A stretch of DNA of 64,000 nt from Pontederia crassipes (lineage: Eukaryota > Streptophyta > Magnoliopsida > Commelinales > Pontederiaceae): contig CM060187.1 in the NCBI GenBank assembly GCA_030549335.1, forward strand, positions 59,292,203 through 59,356,202, written 5' to 3'. Shown in pieces: positions 36,511-48,343 of this stretch. The translations under genes and the position numbers were made by a program. The notes below the pieces were generated by a model. The model did not search any database and was not told the DNA's origin. It saw only the letters and a list, made by a program, of their open reading frames with translations. Each line of letters begins with the position of its first letter. The first letter of the stretch is position 1.

Positions 36511-36541
<31 letters not shown>
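36501..36541. repeat. Compound (TG)(CG)(TA) microsatellite
   Basis: TGTGTGCGCGCGCGC passes into TATATA repeats. Alternating purine-pyrimidine over 41 bases is compatible with Z-DNA in the CG part. A G-run of ten lies at 36459-36468. Confidence 0.85.
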
Positions 36542-37700
36542 CAAAATTTTTAACAAATTAAGAAAGAAATATTGCTTTAGTAACAATATATATGAAAAAA
36601 TCACTTACAATTATAAACTTTATTGTATTTAATTTAAAGTATCATTTTGTTATTCACCGTGCATAATTTTTTTTTCTTTTTGTGTTTATGATGTTAAAGG
36701 AAAATACATGTAAGTAATTTTGTCATGACTTAATTAATTAATTTGATTAATTATAGAAAGGAGTCAAAATTATTAGTACATACACTATGTTTGCATAAAT
36801 GCATGTATTATTCTATGTATATACATTACAATTTTTTTCTATAAATTATATTCTCTCATTATCTCAAATTCACAAAATTAGGGTCTTACTATATAGTCTT
36901 GTTATATACTTCAAATATGTATAGGGCATCTCGCTATACATTTTAGTGTAGGGCATTTTTTATCATTTAATTAGTTTAATGATCGTAATGCATGATTAAA
37001 TTCGTTATATACTTTTTAGATGAAATAATATATATATATATTCATTTGAATACTTTAATAATAAATATTCTAAAAGAATTTGATAATAAAAGAGTAGCAT
37101 TTAAGACTAAATAAAAATATAACCGCTGAATTAGTTATTTTTTGTTAAAATGTAAATCACGTTTACTATTTAACACATTATTTACATTAACATAGTATTA
37201 TTTTATTAGTCTAATAATTAAAATTAATGATTTACACTCCCGTCAAACGCTCTACGTATACATGCAGTTTTACACAACTTACAATAGAAGGATGATGAAA
37301 TTAGAATAAGAATACGAAAAAGATTAATTAGAAAAATTAAAAAAAAAGAACTAGTTAACTCCCTTTAATAAAAGGAATCAAATAAAAAAATATAGTATAA
37401 TTTAGAGTTGGAATCAAAGTTTTATCCATTTAATTAGATTAGTCACATATTAATAGTTGTGTCTCCGAACACTCGTAAGTCCTAATCTCTTAATCATAAG
37501 CATATATCTACAGTGCATCCACCACATCGTCGCCGTGAAGAGCAGTCGATCTTAATCCGATTCGTTGACCTTCGATCCGCCGTCCAATTAACACCAAGCA
37601 CGAGGTAAATGCACCGCGATGACGGCGACGTCCACCATATCCCCACAAGATCTACCATCTGGATCCTTTGCATATCTATAAATGTCTTCTTCGATTTCTT
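36542..37700. other. AT-rich DNA upstream of the dioxygenase gene
   Basis: Nothing recognisable until 37500, where composition rises toward the dioxygenase promoter. No G-box CACGTG was found in the proximal 300 bases. Confidence 0.45.
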
Positions 37701-37710
37701 GCCATTAATA

Positions 37711-37718
37711 TATATAAA
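37711..37718 (+). promoter_or_regulatory. Putative TATA box of the dioxygenase gene
   Basis: TATATAAA sits 76 bases before the start codon at 37794, so the leader would be near 50 bases and contains a CT-rich patch (37728-37741). A second AT-rich run at 37750-37780 lies in the leader itself. Confidence 0.5.
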
Positions 37719-37793
37719 GCTCTACTATTTCTCTCTCTCCCCCATCTTTAAATATATATATATAATATAATAGTAATAATATATACAAAACAC

Positions 37794-38948
37794 ATGGAGT
37801 GCTCGCAAGAAGAATGGCCTGAGCCAATCGTCCGAGTGCAGACCTTATCCGCCGCCAATGTGATCCCGGACCGGTACATTAAGCCGCCGGCCGAGCGCCC
37901 GAGCCTGCAGGAGGACGCCGCCGTCGAGAGGGCTCCCCTGAGCGTGCCGGTCATCGACCTCGGGAGCCTAGTTCGCCGCCGCCGTAGCCGTCCCCATGAT
38001 CAGCTCGACGACCGCCTTGGCGCGGAGGCCGACGAGGTGGAGCTGATCACGGAGAGCTCCCGGCCAGACGGCGACGCCGACGACGGTGCCGCCGCCGAGG
38101 TAGCGAGGGCGGTGGCGACGGCGTGCCGGGAGTGGGGCTTCGTCCAGGTGGTGAACCACGGGGTGCAGCCGGAGCTGCTGGACCGGTTCAGGGAGGTGTG
38201 GAGGGAGTTCTTCCATCTCCCCATGGAGGCGAAGCAGGCGTACGCCAACAACCCGCGGACGTTCGAGGGCTACGGCAGCCGCCTCGGCGTGGAGAAGGGC
38301 GCCCCGCTCGACTGGGGCGACTACTACTTCCTCGTCTACTTCCCGGAGGCCAAGCGCAACCGCGCCCGGTGGCCGGCGCTGCCTCCTTCTCTCAGGTAAC
38401 TATGTCGTATACCATGTCTATGTCGACGATGACATGAATATACAGTGAGTTGTACGTAGGTACCTGACGCAAAGTGCATATATTTGGAGGATGCAGGGAG
38501 ACGGTGGACGCCTACGCGGCGGCGGCGACGGAGCTGGCGGAGACGATGCTGACGGCGCTGTCGCTGGGTGCGGGGCTGGACGGAGGGTTCTTCCGGCGGA
38601 CGTTCGGCGGGGAGGGGCAGCAGGACGCGAGCCTGCGGGTGAACTACTACCCCAAGTGCCCCCAGCCGGAGCTGGCGCTGGGGCTGTCGGCGCACTCGGA
38701 CCCCGGCGGGATCACCGTCCTCCTGCCGGACGACCACGTCAAGGGCCTGCAGGTGCGCAAGGACGGGAGCTGGGTCACCATCGATCCAATCCCTTATTCT
38801 TTCATCGTCAACATTGGCGATCAGATCCAGGTATTCATTCATTCGGTCAGTCAATTTATTGCTTTTGCCCTTAAATTCAATTAATGCTCTCTGAATTTTC
38901 ATCCAATTGCTCGCATTCGATAATATCCAATACTTTATACATCTTACA

Positions 38949-39000
<52 letters not shown>

Positions 39001-39831
39001 CATGCATTGATTATTCATTCACCAGCTCATTTTTAGGAAATAATTCCATTATCAGCTTTCATGTGCAATATTTATTTCATAATTGACTTGGGATTTCATG
39101 TTATATAGATTGATCAGAGTTAACTGGATGTTTGTAGGGTTAACAAATATATACTTCACTATGCCTATACTTCTTTTCTTTCTTTTTTTTTCAGTTGGAG
39201 TACTGCACTATGTCTATTGCCTTATACGTAATAACACAAATAATGGTGTGCACACATGATATATTAGATATACATGTTTGATTCAAGATGCCTCGTAGGG
39301 CTACTAGAAGATTAAAGTTGGCAAAAAGAACATGCCATACATGTGATACAATCTAGGGATATTATCATTATAGAGATTATGTAGAATATTTCTCGTTCCA
39401 TAGTTCTTAATTAATCTGAATATGATGGATTGAGATATATCTTAACTTTTTAGTTAGGCTAACTTTTTTGGTGTCACATATCAATGATTGATTTGTCTTT
39501 TTATCAAAGATGCTTTAATATGTGCACGTTTCGCATATTTTAAAATTTGTTATTATTGAGCTACGTAGCATCCTAGGGTTAGATTATGAATGGTCCAAAA
39601 ATAGTAGTAATAAGGAACCCTTTATATTATTTCATCAATACTAGAAATAGTGATAAAAATCGATTTGTCATTTTAAAAAATTGATATCATTGCGATCAAT
39701 TAAATATCCTGAATAAAAGTTTTTTTTATCAAATAAGTGGTATTACCTTATTCTCTTCACGATGATTAGATTAATTAATTTTGTTATATATTGTTCATTC
39801 AACCAAACAAATATCACCGGTGGAAGTAATG

Positions 39832-39896
<65 letters not shown>

Positions 39897-42242
39897 CTTT
39901 TAGCTTTATAGATTCACACACACACATATAGAGTTTAATGGGCATGTAATGCCCATTTGGTGAAACATCGTGAAACGTCTATATCATGACCCTTCCATTT
40001 CAGATCTACAGCTAGATCAAAACCACCGTCATTCCCTCTAAATCACTCTCTCTTTTTCTCACCCCACCGTAAAATCGTCGGCCGCTAGATGTCGTCGACC
40101 CTGGCTGACGACACCGAATCTTGGCGAACTTCCCGGTCAACGTGGTTGGCGCAGATCGGGGACAGAGGCGATGATCGGAGGAGAGAAGAGAGATCAGAGG
40201 GGAGGGGAGGCGGTGGTGATGCAGATCGGGGAGCGGAGAGAAAAGAGGAGAGCCGAGGAGAGGCGGTGACGACGATGACGGCACATATCTGTGACTGGGG
40301 CGGTGAACGCAAAGAAGAGAGAGATCGAAGGGGAGGGGTGGCGGCGGCGGCAGAGATTAGGGAGCAAAGGAGAGGCGGTGGCGGCGCATGCATATCGGGG
40401 ACAGAGGTGGTGATCGCAGAGAAAAGAGAGATCGGAGGAGAGGGGCAGCGGCGGCGTAGATAGGAGAGCATTGGAGGGAAGAGAGAGGAGAGAGAAGAGA
40501 GAGAGGGCAGAGAAGAAAGAGAACCAGAGGGGGGAGGGGGAAGTTGTTTAGTGATTTTGATCTCAATCGTAAATTTGAAATGAACAATTATGATAGGAGC
40601 ATTTCACGATGCTTCACCAAATGGGTGTTACACACCCATTAAACACACACATATATATATATATATATATAATTTTTTAATCGTATCTTGCATCACTATA
40701 GATTCATCGACTTGAAAATAAAATTTTATTATATAATACGTCGATCGACTTATTGTACAACACGATATACGCTCAATTAGGAAATGATGGTAGTATACTC
40801 TGATTAGGAGATTATAGTAGGGCAAGTTCGTTCATTGCACACTAGAAGACTGTAGCCACAAAAAAAAATTTGCATTTATTTTATGGTAGTAGAAGCCAAT
40901 TTAAGAGTAAACGTTTGAGTGCATGCGCTGCAGTATCTACGCTTAGTCCACATTATTTGTCCTGTTGCAAATAGAAGACCCAAAAGTGGAATACACGAAA
41001 ATACAAAAAAAAGTAAAAAAATAGAAAGCCCGATGAAAATAATAATATATATCGGTGGATGAAACATTACATCACACTCTTTTCCCTTTCGCAACATATA
41101 TTTTATTTAAGAAAAAAAAATCAAATCACGTGTTCCACATTGGTCAGTTCAAGGGAAGGGTGTAGCATGCGAAAGCATGAGCTCCATTACCACGCGATTC
41201 TTTTTTGTCGTATACCTTGCAGTTGAATAATTAGGACTATTATTATTATGTTGGTGGATAAGTATAATAAATTAATCACTTGAGTAGTAGGATAATTACT
41301 TGTCATATTGTGAGCTTGTCGATTTCGTTTTCGACGAATTTAAAAGATTAATCTTCTTATTGATCCCATTTGAAATCATTAAAGTTAATAAGTTTTAGAA
41401 CAAGATGTATTTGTTCTCGTTTTATTCTTTGGATGAGAACAATGAAAATTTTAAGGTGAGACAAGAATAAATTTGTCTCTATTTTTTTTTCTATTTTGTA
41501 ATTATTAATGTGGAGTCCACATATAAAAATAGAACAAGACCTTGTTCTCCTATCAAATAGGTCCTAAACGTTTCGGAGTTGGATCCTAAAAAAATAGTTT
41601 AATATGGTAGTCAATCGAAATAAAAGATTGTTGATTAATTAAGCTGATCCATCGCTGAGAGAGGAGCATTAAATCGACGTGCGTCAACTATCAAATGAGC
41701 TAATTCGGTGGGTTGTTTGTGTCAAGTGGAGCTTTACACTTTTAAATTACTTGCAAAACTCATCTCACTTCGTATTTGTTTTCATATAGAAGATTTGGGC
41801 TATATAAGACGAATTAATCTTTCAAAGTTTTGTTTTTTAATTCATCGACCAAATTAGAAATGGAATAATTTTGTTTTATTGGTGTCGGCCGTTATATATA
41901 TCCCTCGGCATATGAGTACCCGTTAAGTTTGATAATTGCACATCCCTGATATCATATTATATAACACGATATATATGTTTTGGATTAATTCAGTTGATGA
42001 GTAACGGGATATACAAAAGCGTGGAACATCGCGTGATTGTGAACAATACCAAGGAGCGCTACTCGGCGGCGTTGTTTTATAACCCGAAGGGCGACGTGCT
42101 GCTTGAGCCCGTTAAGGAGTTTGTGACGTCGGATCGGCCTCCGTTATATAAGTCGATCACCTCCATGGAGTATCGGATGTTCGTAAGGAAGATGGGACCT
42201 CGCGGCAAGTCCGATTTGAAGTCTTTAGAGATTAAGTCATAA
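37794..42242 (+). CDS. JOX: 2-oxoglutarate/Fe(II) dioxygenase, jasmonate-induced oxygenase (JOX/JAO) type
   Basis: Exons 37794-38395, 38497-38830 and 41994-42242, GT-AG, 1185 nt, 394 aa. The start EEWPEPIVRVQTL and the tracts NPRTFEGYGSRLGVEKGAPLDWGDYY, NYYPKCPQPELALGLSAHSDPGG and YKSVEHRVIVN are those of JOX proteins, which hydroxylate jasmonic acid to 12-OH-JA and so damp jasmonate signalling in the cytosol. Iron ligands His267, Asp269 and His324 and the 2-oxoglutarate-binding Arg334-x-Ser336 are present. Residues 61-98 are an Arg/Asp/Glu-rich insert not typical of the family, between IDLGSL and VARAVATACREWGF. Exon 1 is very GC-rich. Intron 2 is 3163 bases because of repeats and transposons. 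A related LBO or SRG1-like role is possible, but the N-terminal and substrate-loop motifs favour JOX. Confidence 0.92.
38953..38998. repeat. (AT)23 microsatellite in dioxygenase intron 2
   Basis: Uninterrupted AT dinucleotides about 120 bases after the exon-2 donor site. Confidence 0.9.
39832..39895. repeat. (GATA)16 microsatellite in dioxygenase intron 2
   Basis: Sixteen perfect GATA units, 64 bases, 38 bases outside the Mutator-like element. Likely polymorphic. Confidence 0.92.
39934..40643. mobile_element. Non-autonomous Mutator-like element with purine-rich core, 710 bp
   Basis: The left end TTTAATGGGCATGTAATGCC matches the complement of the right end TTTAATGGGTGTGTAACACC, and the match continues (CATTTGGTGAARCATCGTGAAA) for at least 45 bases and more loosely for about 80. 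Both flanks are CACACACATATA-like, so a target duplication cannot be told from microsatellite. The core (40140-40545) is almost all A and G on the plus strand: GAGAGA and GGAGG blocks plus interspersed CGGCGGTGG pieces repeated around ATCGGGGA. It sits in intron 2 of the dioxygenase gene. Open frames across the core are composition effects. Confidence 0.7.
41362..41564 (-). repeat. MITE, 203 bp, family copy 2 (in dioxygenase intron 2)
   Basis: Inverse orientation to copy 1. The left end GATCCCATTTGAAATC and the complement of the right end GGACCTATTTGATAGG are paired, and the body repeats AACAAGACCTTGTTCT, the TGTGGAGTCCACAT segment and GAGACAAGAATAAATTTGTC in the same order as copy 1. Target duplication unclear. 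Confidence 0.65.
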
Positions 42243-44678
42243 CGATTTGTCTACGTACGAACATGTACTTGCTTGCGATCAAAACATTATGTACGCGTAC
42301 ACATGTGAATTATTTCGACATCGAATTGTATCATAATTTGATTTTTTTTCCGTCTTATAGAAAAAAAAAAGTTGAGATGGGAACTTATGATGTTATTTAT
42401 CTTTTCAATTACAAAGGGTGGATTGATGGCCTATGTAGGTCAAGATAAATAAGAAATAAGAAGAAAAAAATTTCACATATATATAGTCGTCATGCGTTTT
42501 TCGTAGGAAGCACGTACCAAACGATTTTACACATACTATTTTTATTTTTCTAGATATCTTATTTTCATTAATAATTTAATGATAATTAATTATAATAAAA
42601 ATATGATTTAAATTATTGACAATAATTATATTCATCATTTTCAAATTTTTACTAATTTATGCACATTATTATCATTCATAATAGATATGATTATTTTTTT
42701 TATAACTTTTTACATTATAAAATTATTCTTTGTTGTTATGAATGATACTCTAAATTATTTATGAAAAAAGATATCGAAAATAATAAAAATAGTTTGACAC
42801 GTGTTTCAAATTCTAAAACCACCTAATTTCATAGATCTAAAATACCCTCTCCTGTAGTTGATGATCATTATTGATCTACAGGTAGACTAACAAAACATAA
42901 TCATCATAATCATATTTTCTTTTTCAGCAATTGCTAATCTCGAAAGATGATTAACCATTCCACTAAGGGAACATAATCATCTTTCTTTCTAGTGATTATG
43001 AACGAGTCCTGAGCCACCGGCAGATCCAAGCTTTTGGATTTCGTATCTGCTGTCTTTAGTCGTCATTAGCTCATCGCCTCGGTTGCACATTCTTCACATT
43101 TTTCTTTTCCTGTTGTCTGCATGTTTGTCCGAGAAGTTGCAGGATTTGGATCGATGATAGGATTCATGTGGCTGCAGCTACCTCTGTCCGGAGCATTATC
43201 ACACAGTTTTCAGTCATCTCCCCGTCATGAATTTGGACATGAACTCAGAATTATATCAGCAGAGATCAAGGCCCCAAACTAAAAAAAGAAAGGTAGAGAA
43301 ATCAATCACTCAACAAATTGATGGCACTGGGTCAAAAGGACGTATCATATTCTCCGTACCACTGCAATTTCTCAGGTCCTGGTCTCTGTTTGGTTGTTCG
43401 ACATCATTGTCGATCTTGTCGGCTTGGTTAATTTGCAGATGACTGTTTAACTCCCTGATCACCAAAAGTGTCCAACCAAAAGTAGGAAACATAATTTAGT
43501 GATAAAGAGAAAAGAACTGGTACTTGAACAGTTGGACGTGTGAACTTGCAGCCTTATGATATCTGTACACACTTCAATATTGAGCAGTGACGAACTGATT
43601 CAATGTTTCTGGCCAAAATCCATCTCAATTATTCTCCCTTCACCGAAGAATAGGGTTTTCAGTTATTTAATTGAGCATGGAAGAGAGAATCTTATTAATT
43701 CGCAGAAGCACTCAAAAGAGTCAAAACACTACCTCGACCCACAGTTATAATCTGTTTCCATTCTCTCTCTCTTCCAAATGTGTCGTCATGCTTTTGGTGT
43801 CAGAAGCTGTGTTGCAATATGGCAATGACTATTACAGAAAAAATATGCTTTTGTTCACTGATGCTGGTGGCATTCACGGGATGCACACTCACATGAGCAC
43901 TCTGATTTTTTACTACAAGAAGTCGAATTTGATTTCTGTTGGTGCTTGTGACTTTCACTATATTTTTTAAGGGATATCTCATCTCGGCTTTAATTTGACT
44001 GTACAGTAGGCTTTGATATCAATTGTAATGCAGAACTGATGGTTTGGACTTTGGAGACAGCAAAAAACCAGGACATTTTCTGATGTTGTTTTATGCAACA
44101 TTCAGTTTAAATCCATGCCTACCTTCAATTACATCTGCATTATGAATTATATATTAAGCAGGAATCAGTATGACAATAGTCTTATACTTACTGTGACGTC
44201 ACAAAAAAAAAAAAAGAAAGAAAGAAAGAACGGGTCATGAGCAGGGAGCGCTTCTCACCGTCGTTCCTATTTTGTCGCCATTAACCTTCCACACAAGATG
44301 AAATTTCCCAAGTTTTTTCTTTCCCACTCACGATTGAGAACTTACAATAGGAGATAACAGAGAAACAACTAGACGGAGCAAAGGAAAAAAAAAGCGAAGA
44401 AAGAGAAAAAAGAACAAAGAATACGAGGAAGAAAGAATTGTCAAAAAAAAAAAAAAAAGAATTGTCAAAATGAGATGTAAGGAGAATCCAATATTATTCA
44501 ATTGAAGATGGTTCAGATTGATTCCAGAATTATCATAATTTAATTAATGATATAATTCATGAGTAGTAGATAAATTGATAATATTATATGTGTACTCTGT
44601 GTTTTTGATAAATCTCACTGTGTACTCCTTTGTCATTCCCCAAGTAATATGACATGCTAAACTGTATTAGACTATTAT
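42243..44678. other. Dioxygenase 3' UTR and intergenic DNA
   Basis: Probable 3' UTR for the first ~200 bases. Open frames at 43227-43442, 43556-43750 and 43671-43970 lack known domains and splice partners; I cannot support them as genes. A-runs with AAAG units occur at 44207-44235 and an A15 at 44443-44458. Confidence 0.45.
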
Positions 44679-44903
44679 GGGGCTATTTGGTATTGGAACA
44701 AAACTCTTACTTTTTCATTCGAATATTATTTTGAACATTACGTGGGATTCACTTTAAATAATTATAAGAATAATATAAAATAAAGTTAGAAATATTCTTA
44801 CCTCATTGGAACTTCTTTACTCTCATTTTGTTCTTATCGTAGAAACATTATGGGATAAAAAAAATTTATTCTCAAATTATTCTTACGACAACCAAACATC
44901 CCC
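44679..44903 (+). repeat. MITE, 225 bp, family copy 3, TAT target duplication
   Basis: TAT flanks both ends (44676-44678 and 44904-44906). The left end GGGGCTATTTGGTATTGGAA and the complement of the right end GGGGATGTTTGGTTGTCG are inverted matches. The body shares the GGAACAAAACTCTTACTTTT, GTGGGATTC and CTCATTTTGTTCTTA blocks with copies 1 and 2. Confidence 0.75.
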
Positions 44904-44906
44904 TAT

Positions 44907-45565
44907 ATGTGTGCAACTGCGGGTGGGAACCATCATTCCATTCTCATAAATGAATAGCAACATACGAAATTGTACTTTGGCATTATATGGTGCTAGTAAA
45001 AATAAAAGCATCGGGATGCATGGCCTAAACTTATATATGTTTATTAATTAGTAGTAGATCGGCGTAGTAAATGGAATTCCTATTTGAAGATTTATTTACT
45101 GATCATGCACTTTGTATTTAAATTGTAGTCCTTATTGACTACTGTTCAGTTAAACTAGAAAGATATGATTTCATCTTTAGCGTAACTAAGTGTCAGCTTA
45201 TCTTATTGTTAATAATTATTATGTTTATTGCATGATGCTTATTAAAAGTATGTATATATTTAATAGCGTTCTCGACAAACATAAGCTAAGGACGCATAAA
45301 CTAGGGATGTATTTAATTTATATTCTCCATCATATTCTTAGGCCCCTGCACCAGTCGACATGTATAAAGTTGTTATTTTACCCATGTCACCACATGTTAT
45401 TCTTTGTCATTATTGTCACGTATTATTTCAGTAGTCTACTAGTGGCGACAACATATAAATGGAGTTCATTACTATGTCGGCATCGCATGAGTGTGTCAAT
45501 GCTAGCATTTTTTCAATTATTTATGAGTAACTTAGTGTTCATGCTTTAATTAATTATTTATTTTT
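44907..45565. other. Intergenic AT-rich DNA
   Basis: An open frame of 119 codons (45190-45549) is rich in Tyr, Ile, His and Met with no domain; its composition follows the AT content and I reject it as a gene. Confidence 0.45.
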
Positions 45566-45579
45566 AAAGTCGATGTTCA

Positions 45580-45771
45580 ACTCCACCTATATTTTATAGC
45601 CGATCCTAAGCTCGGTTAAAGGAGGAGAGTTGTGTTAGGCCCTGACAGTCAGCATAAAATCCTGTCGAATCTTATGAACACAGATCGACGAATATGAGCG
45701 GAATGGCGTCGTATGATCCATGTAGTCGACTCCACATAGTGGAATAATGCTTTGTTATTGTTGTTGTTGTA
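45580..45771 (+). mobile_element. RTE-LINE/Au-SINE type retroposon, longest copy, 192 bp
   Basis: Perfect 14-bp duplications AAAGTCGATGTTCA at 45566-45579 and 45772-45785 bound a 192-bp insert. It contains GCCGATCCTAAGCTCGG, AGGAGGAGAGTTGTGTTAGG, GTCGTATGATCCATGTAG and the GTGGAATAATGCTTTG-(TTG)n tail. One frame reads ADPKLG-RRRVVLGPDSQ and then AEWRRMIHVVDST with stops between, like the far C-terminus of plant RTE proteins. No pol III boxes are evident, which favours a 5'-truncated RTE LINE over a SINE. Confidence 0.8.
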
Positions 45772-45785
45772 AAAGTCGATGTTCA

Positions 45786-46900
45786 GCCTTTAAATTATTT
45801 AAAATTAAATCATTATGCTTCCGACAATTAGCTGTAGTTAAGTTGGGATTAAATTATGCAAATGTAATGTATATGTTTATGTCTCTTGATTATGCAATGT
45901 TTCGAACTGTTAGGTGTGGCAAGTTTATTATAAGAATCAAATACATATTAGTCTAATTAACATAAAAGATGAAAAAAAGGTCATCATGCTATGGGAGAAT
46001 GAAAGTGCTAGAACGAAAATTAAAGATAGTGGTGATTAGTATAAATGATGGCAAAATAGTGAAATTGCGGGTCAGTGAAGGCAACCTATTGATGACCACC
46101 ACTCATATTGTACGAGACCCTCCATCCTGTACAATAAATTAGAATCCTTGGATTCTTAGCCCGTTATGGTGTGTATCATCGTTGACGAGATGATGCATGA
46201 AGTGATATGATGCATTCTAAGAGAAAGAAGATCTCTTCAAGGTAATAAAAACAAAGGAAGAAATTCTATATATAACTCCCGTGACACAAGTTAAAGAAAG
46301 AATGATGAAAGTTAAAGAAGATGAAGATAAGAGGAAAATAAAAGAGAACATGATGAAACATAAATGCATATTTCAAGAGCTTGTAGCAATAGTTGGTGTC
46401 ATGTGCAGCGTTCTCCAAGTTCTTAGTACATCCACTCCTTATTGATTAGCATTCTCACCTGCAAAATCCCAATGCAGGAGAAATCGAATACCCATGAGCA
46501 AGGAAGCCCAGTACAATAGAACATAGACGACGAAATAAGATTCAAAGGAAATATTGAAACCATATGCCCATGATAAACAATTGAAATCTTTGGCTTTTAT
46601 GCAGTGACTATAATGGGCCATGCCTTATACTTTACATTACGCAGATCGATACTTTATTCCTTGTTTTAATTATATTTTGTCTTTACAATACTCTGCAATA
46701 TCTTTACAATACTATGTTCCATACTTTACTTTACAATGTCTTTGCCATACTATACAATACTTTACTTTACATTTGCTTTACAATGAATTGCACTACGTCT
46801 TTTATATTACTATAATATCCTTACAGTTGATTGTCCTATGCGAGCTCGACTTTATTAATTGGGATGACAGAGGTGCCTCTCTGAATATCTGAAATCAGTA
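45786..46900. other. Intergenic DNA with degenerate TTTACAATAC repeats
   Basis: From 46625 to 46800 the sequence is built of loose repeats around TTTACAATAC and TACTTTACTTTACA, which create a Tyr/Leu/Phe-rich open frame (46620-46892) that I do not accept as a gene. No other structure is seen. Confidence 0.5.
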
Positions 46901-46930
46901 AACCCCAAAAGGGAAAATGAGTGTGTATTA

Positions 46931-47200
46931 ATGCCTCACCCAATTCGGAATGTAGGTGGGAGAGAACCTACATCCCAAGAACACTGATCAATTAAGAAAC
47001 TTGTAGGTTCACTATCTCCTCAGTTAGCTACCTGCCTCTCTGACTTAATTCTTTAATTTTTGAGGGAAGGAGTGTGACCAAAGCATCACCCTTCATTCGA
47101 GATACATGTGGAAGAAGACCTGAAATCTCATGAACAACGGTCATTGAAGACCAGTAGTTTCGTTGTCTCTTCAACTAATTACCTGCCCCTCTCTGTACAA
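46931..47200. repeat. Diverged direct repeat, about 150-bp period
   Basis: GCCTCACCCAATTCGGAATG (46932) and GCATCACCCTTCATTCGAGA (47082) begin two units that share GGAAGAAGACCT/GGGAGAGAACCTAC, the GAACAMYGRTCAWT block, TCTCYTCARYTARYTACCTG and CCYCTCTCTG. Similarity is near 65-70 percent by eye, so the duplication is old. Function unknown. Confidence 0.5.
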
Positions 47201-48343
47201 TACTATGATCTCTGCTCTATACACTGGGGGCGGCACATAGCAATTCCACATCTTTATCTTTGATTTACTTATCTTTGATCATCTTTACTTTTACTAAGGA
47301 ACCGAAGAGAAAGGGTTCCTCTTTCTCAAAGAGTTTAGTTCTCTGTAACTTTAGATTTCTAATTATGGTTTCATCTAATTCTGTCGAGAGTAGGTCCCAC
47401 TTCTGAAGGATTGTACCTAACGGAAAGAGTCCATCTTTCTGTCCGGTTGAACCCGGGTCGGGTGGATTGAACCCGGGCCGAGTCGAGTCTTATTATAGTA
47501 TTAAATATATGAATGGCTCGGGCCGAGTGAGATGAACTCGGTTCAGGTCCAATTCTGTATATAGGTCTATTCCACCCGGGCCGAGTAGAAGTTAACTCGG
47601 ACCGGGTAATCGCCGATCACCTCATGCGACTCCGGCGAAGTTGTGTTTTTGGCCGCACTTCTGCGACTTCGTCGGTGAGACTGCCCGATCCGGGTCTACT
47701 TAGACTCGGGTCAGGTTCTAAAATGATGACTTCATCTGCACATCGATGAAGCAACTCGGTCCGAGTCTATTGAGACCTGGACTATGATTAAGTTAGGCCC
47801 GGGGCCGAGTTGTTGTCAACTCGGGCCGGGTGCTTGATGCGCAGAATCACGCTGGTCATCTCTCTCTTCTCCGACGACTCTTCGGCCGTCGAAAAGAGTA
47901 GATCACAATACAAAACATTACACTAATACATTCAAGTACATGATGATAACATAGTTCGCATCAATGGATTCATATTTTGTCATCTAGGGGGATTTAGATC
48001 TAAGGAACCTCGTTATCGGTAGCTTTGGTCGTCGGTCGATTCGTACGTCGATCCGACGGCTGTCGGTTGATCCTGATCGGCGAGAAAAGTTTGCCTCTCT
48101 TGTGCGCACGTCGAGGGAGAGTCACCGCGCGTTGAGGAGCGTCGAGTGGTGCGTGTGTCGGTCGCCTCTGTTCTGCTGCTCATGCACGTCGGTCATCGGA
48201 CGAGAGGAAGAGACGAGGGGAGGTGATCGGCCGGGTTTCCAAGGGGGCGCAAGGGCGATCCCCATCGCCCTTTTTATAGCCCCGGCCGACCAAGTGAAAC
48301 GACTGCGAATCAAGGGAGGAATTTCCTCCCATGTCGTTCGACA
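47201..48343 (-). mobile_element. Possible LTR-retroelement fossil with promoter-like segment
   Basis: On the minus strand the segment opens TGTCGAACGACATGGG at 48343, reaches a strong TATA motif GGCTATAAAAAGGGC at about 48285, and continues through GC-rich leader-like sequence, as an LTR would. Between 47450 and 47850 it carries many CCGGGTCGGGT and CTCGGNCCGAGT phrases. No coding domain or second LTR was found, so if it is an LTR element it is broken and incomplete. A decayed gene promoter is the alternative. Confidence 0.28.

Noticed and set aside
40012-40587. Ser/Pro/Leu-rich and Arg/Gly-rich open frames in the purine-rich element core
   Set aside because: Products of GAGA/GGAGG repeats inside a transposon.
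46620-46892. 90-codon Tyr/Leu-rich frame
   Set aside because: Arises from TTTACAATAC repeats; no protein family.
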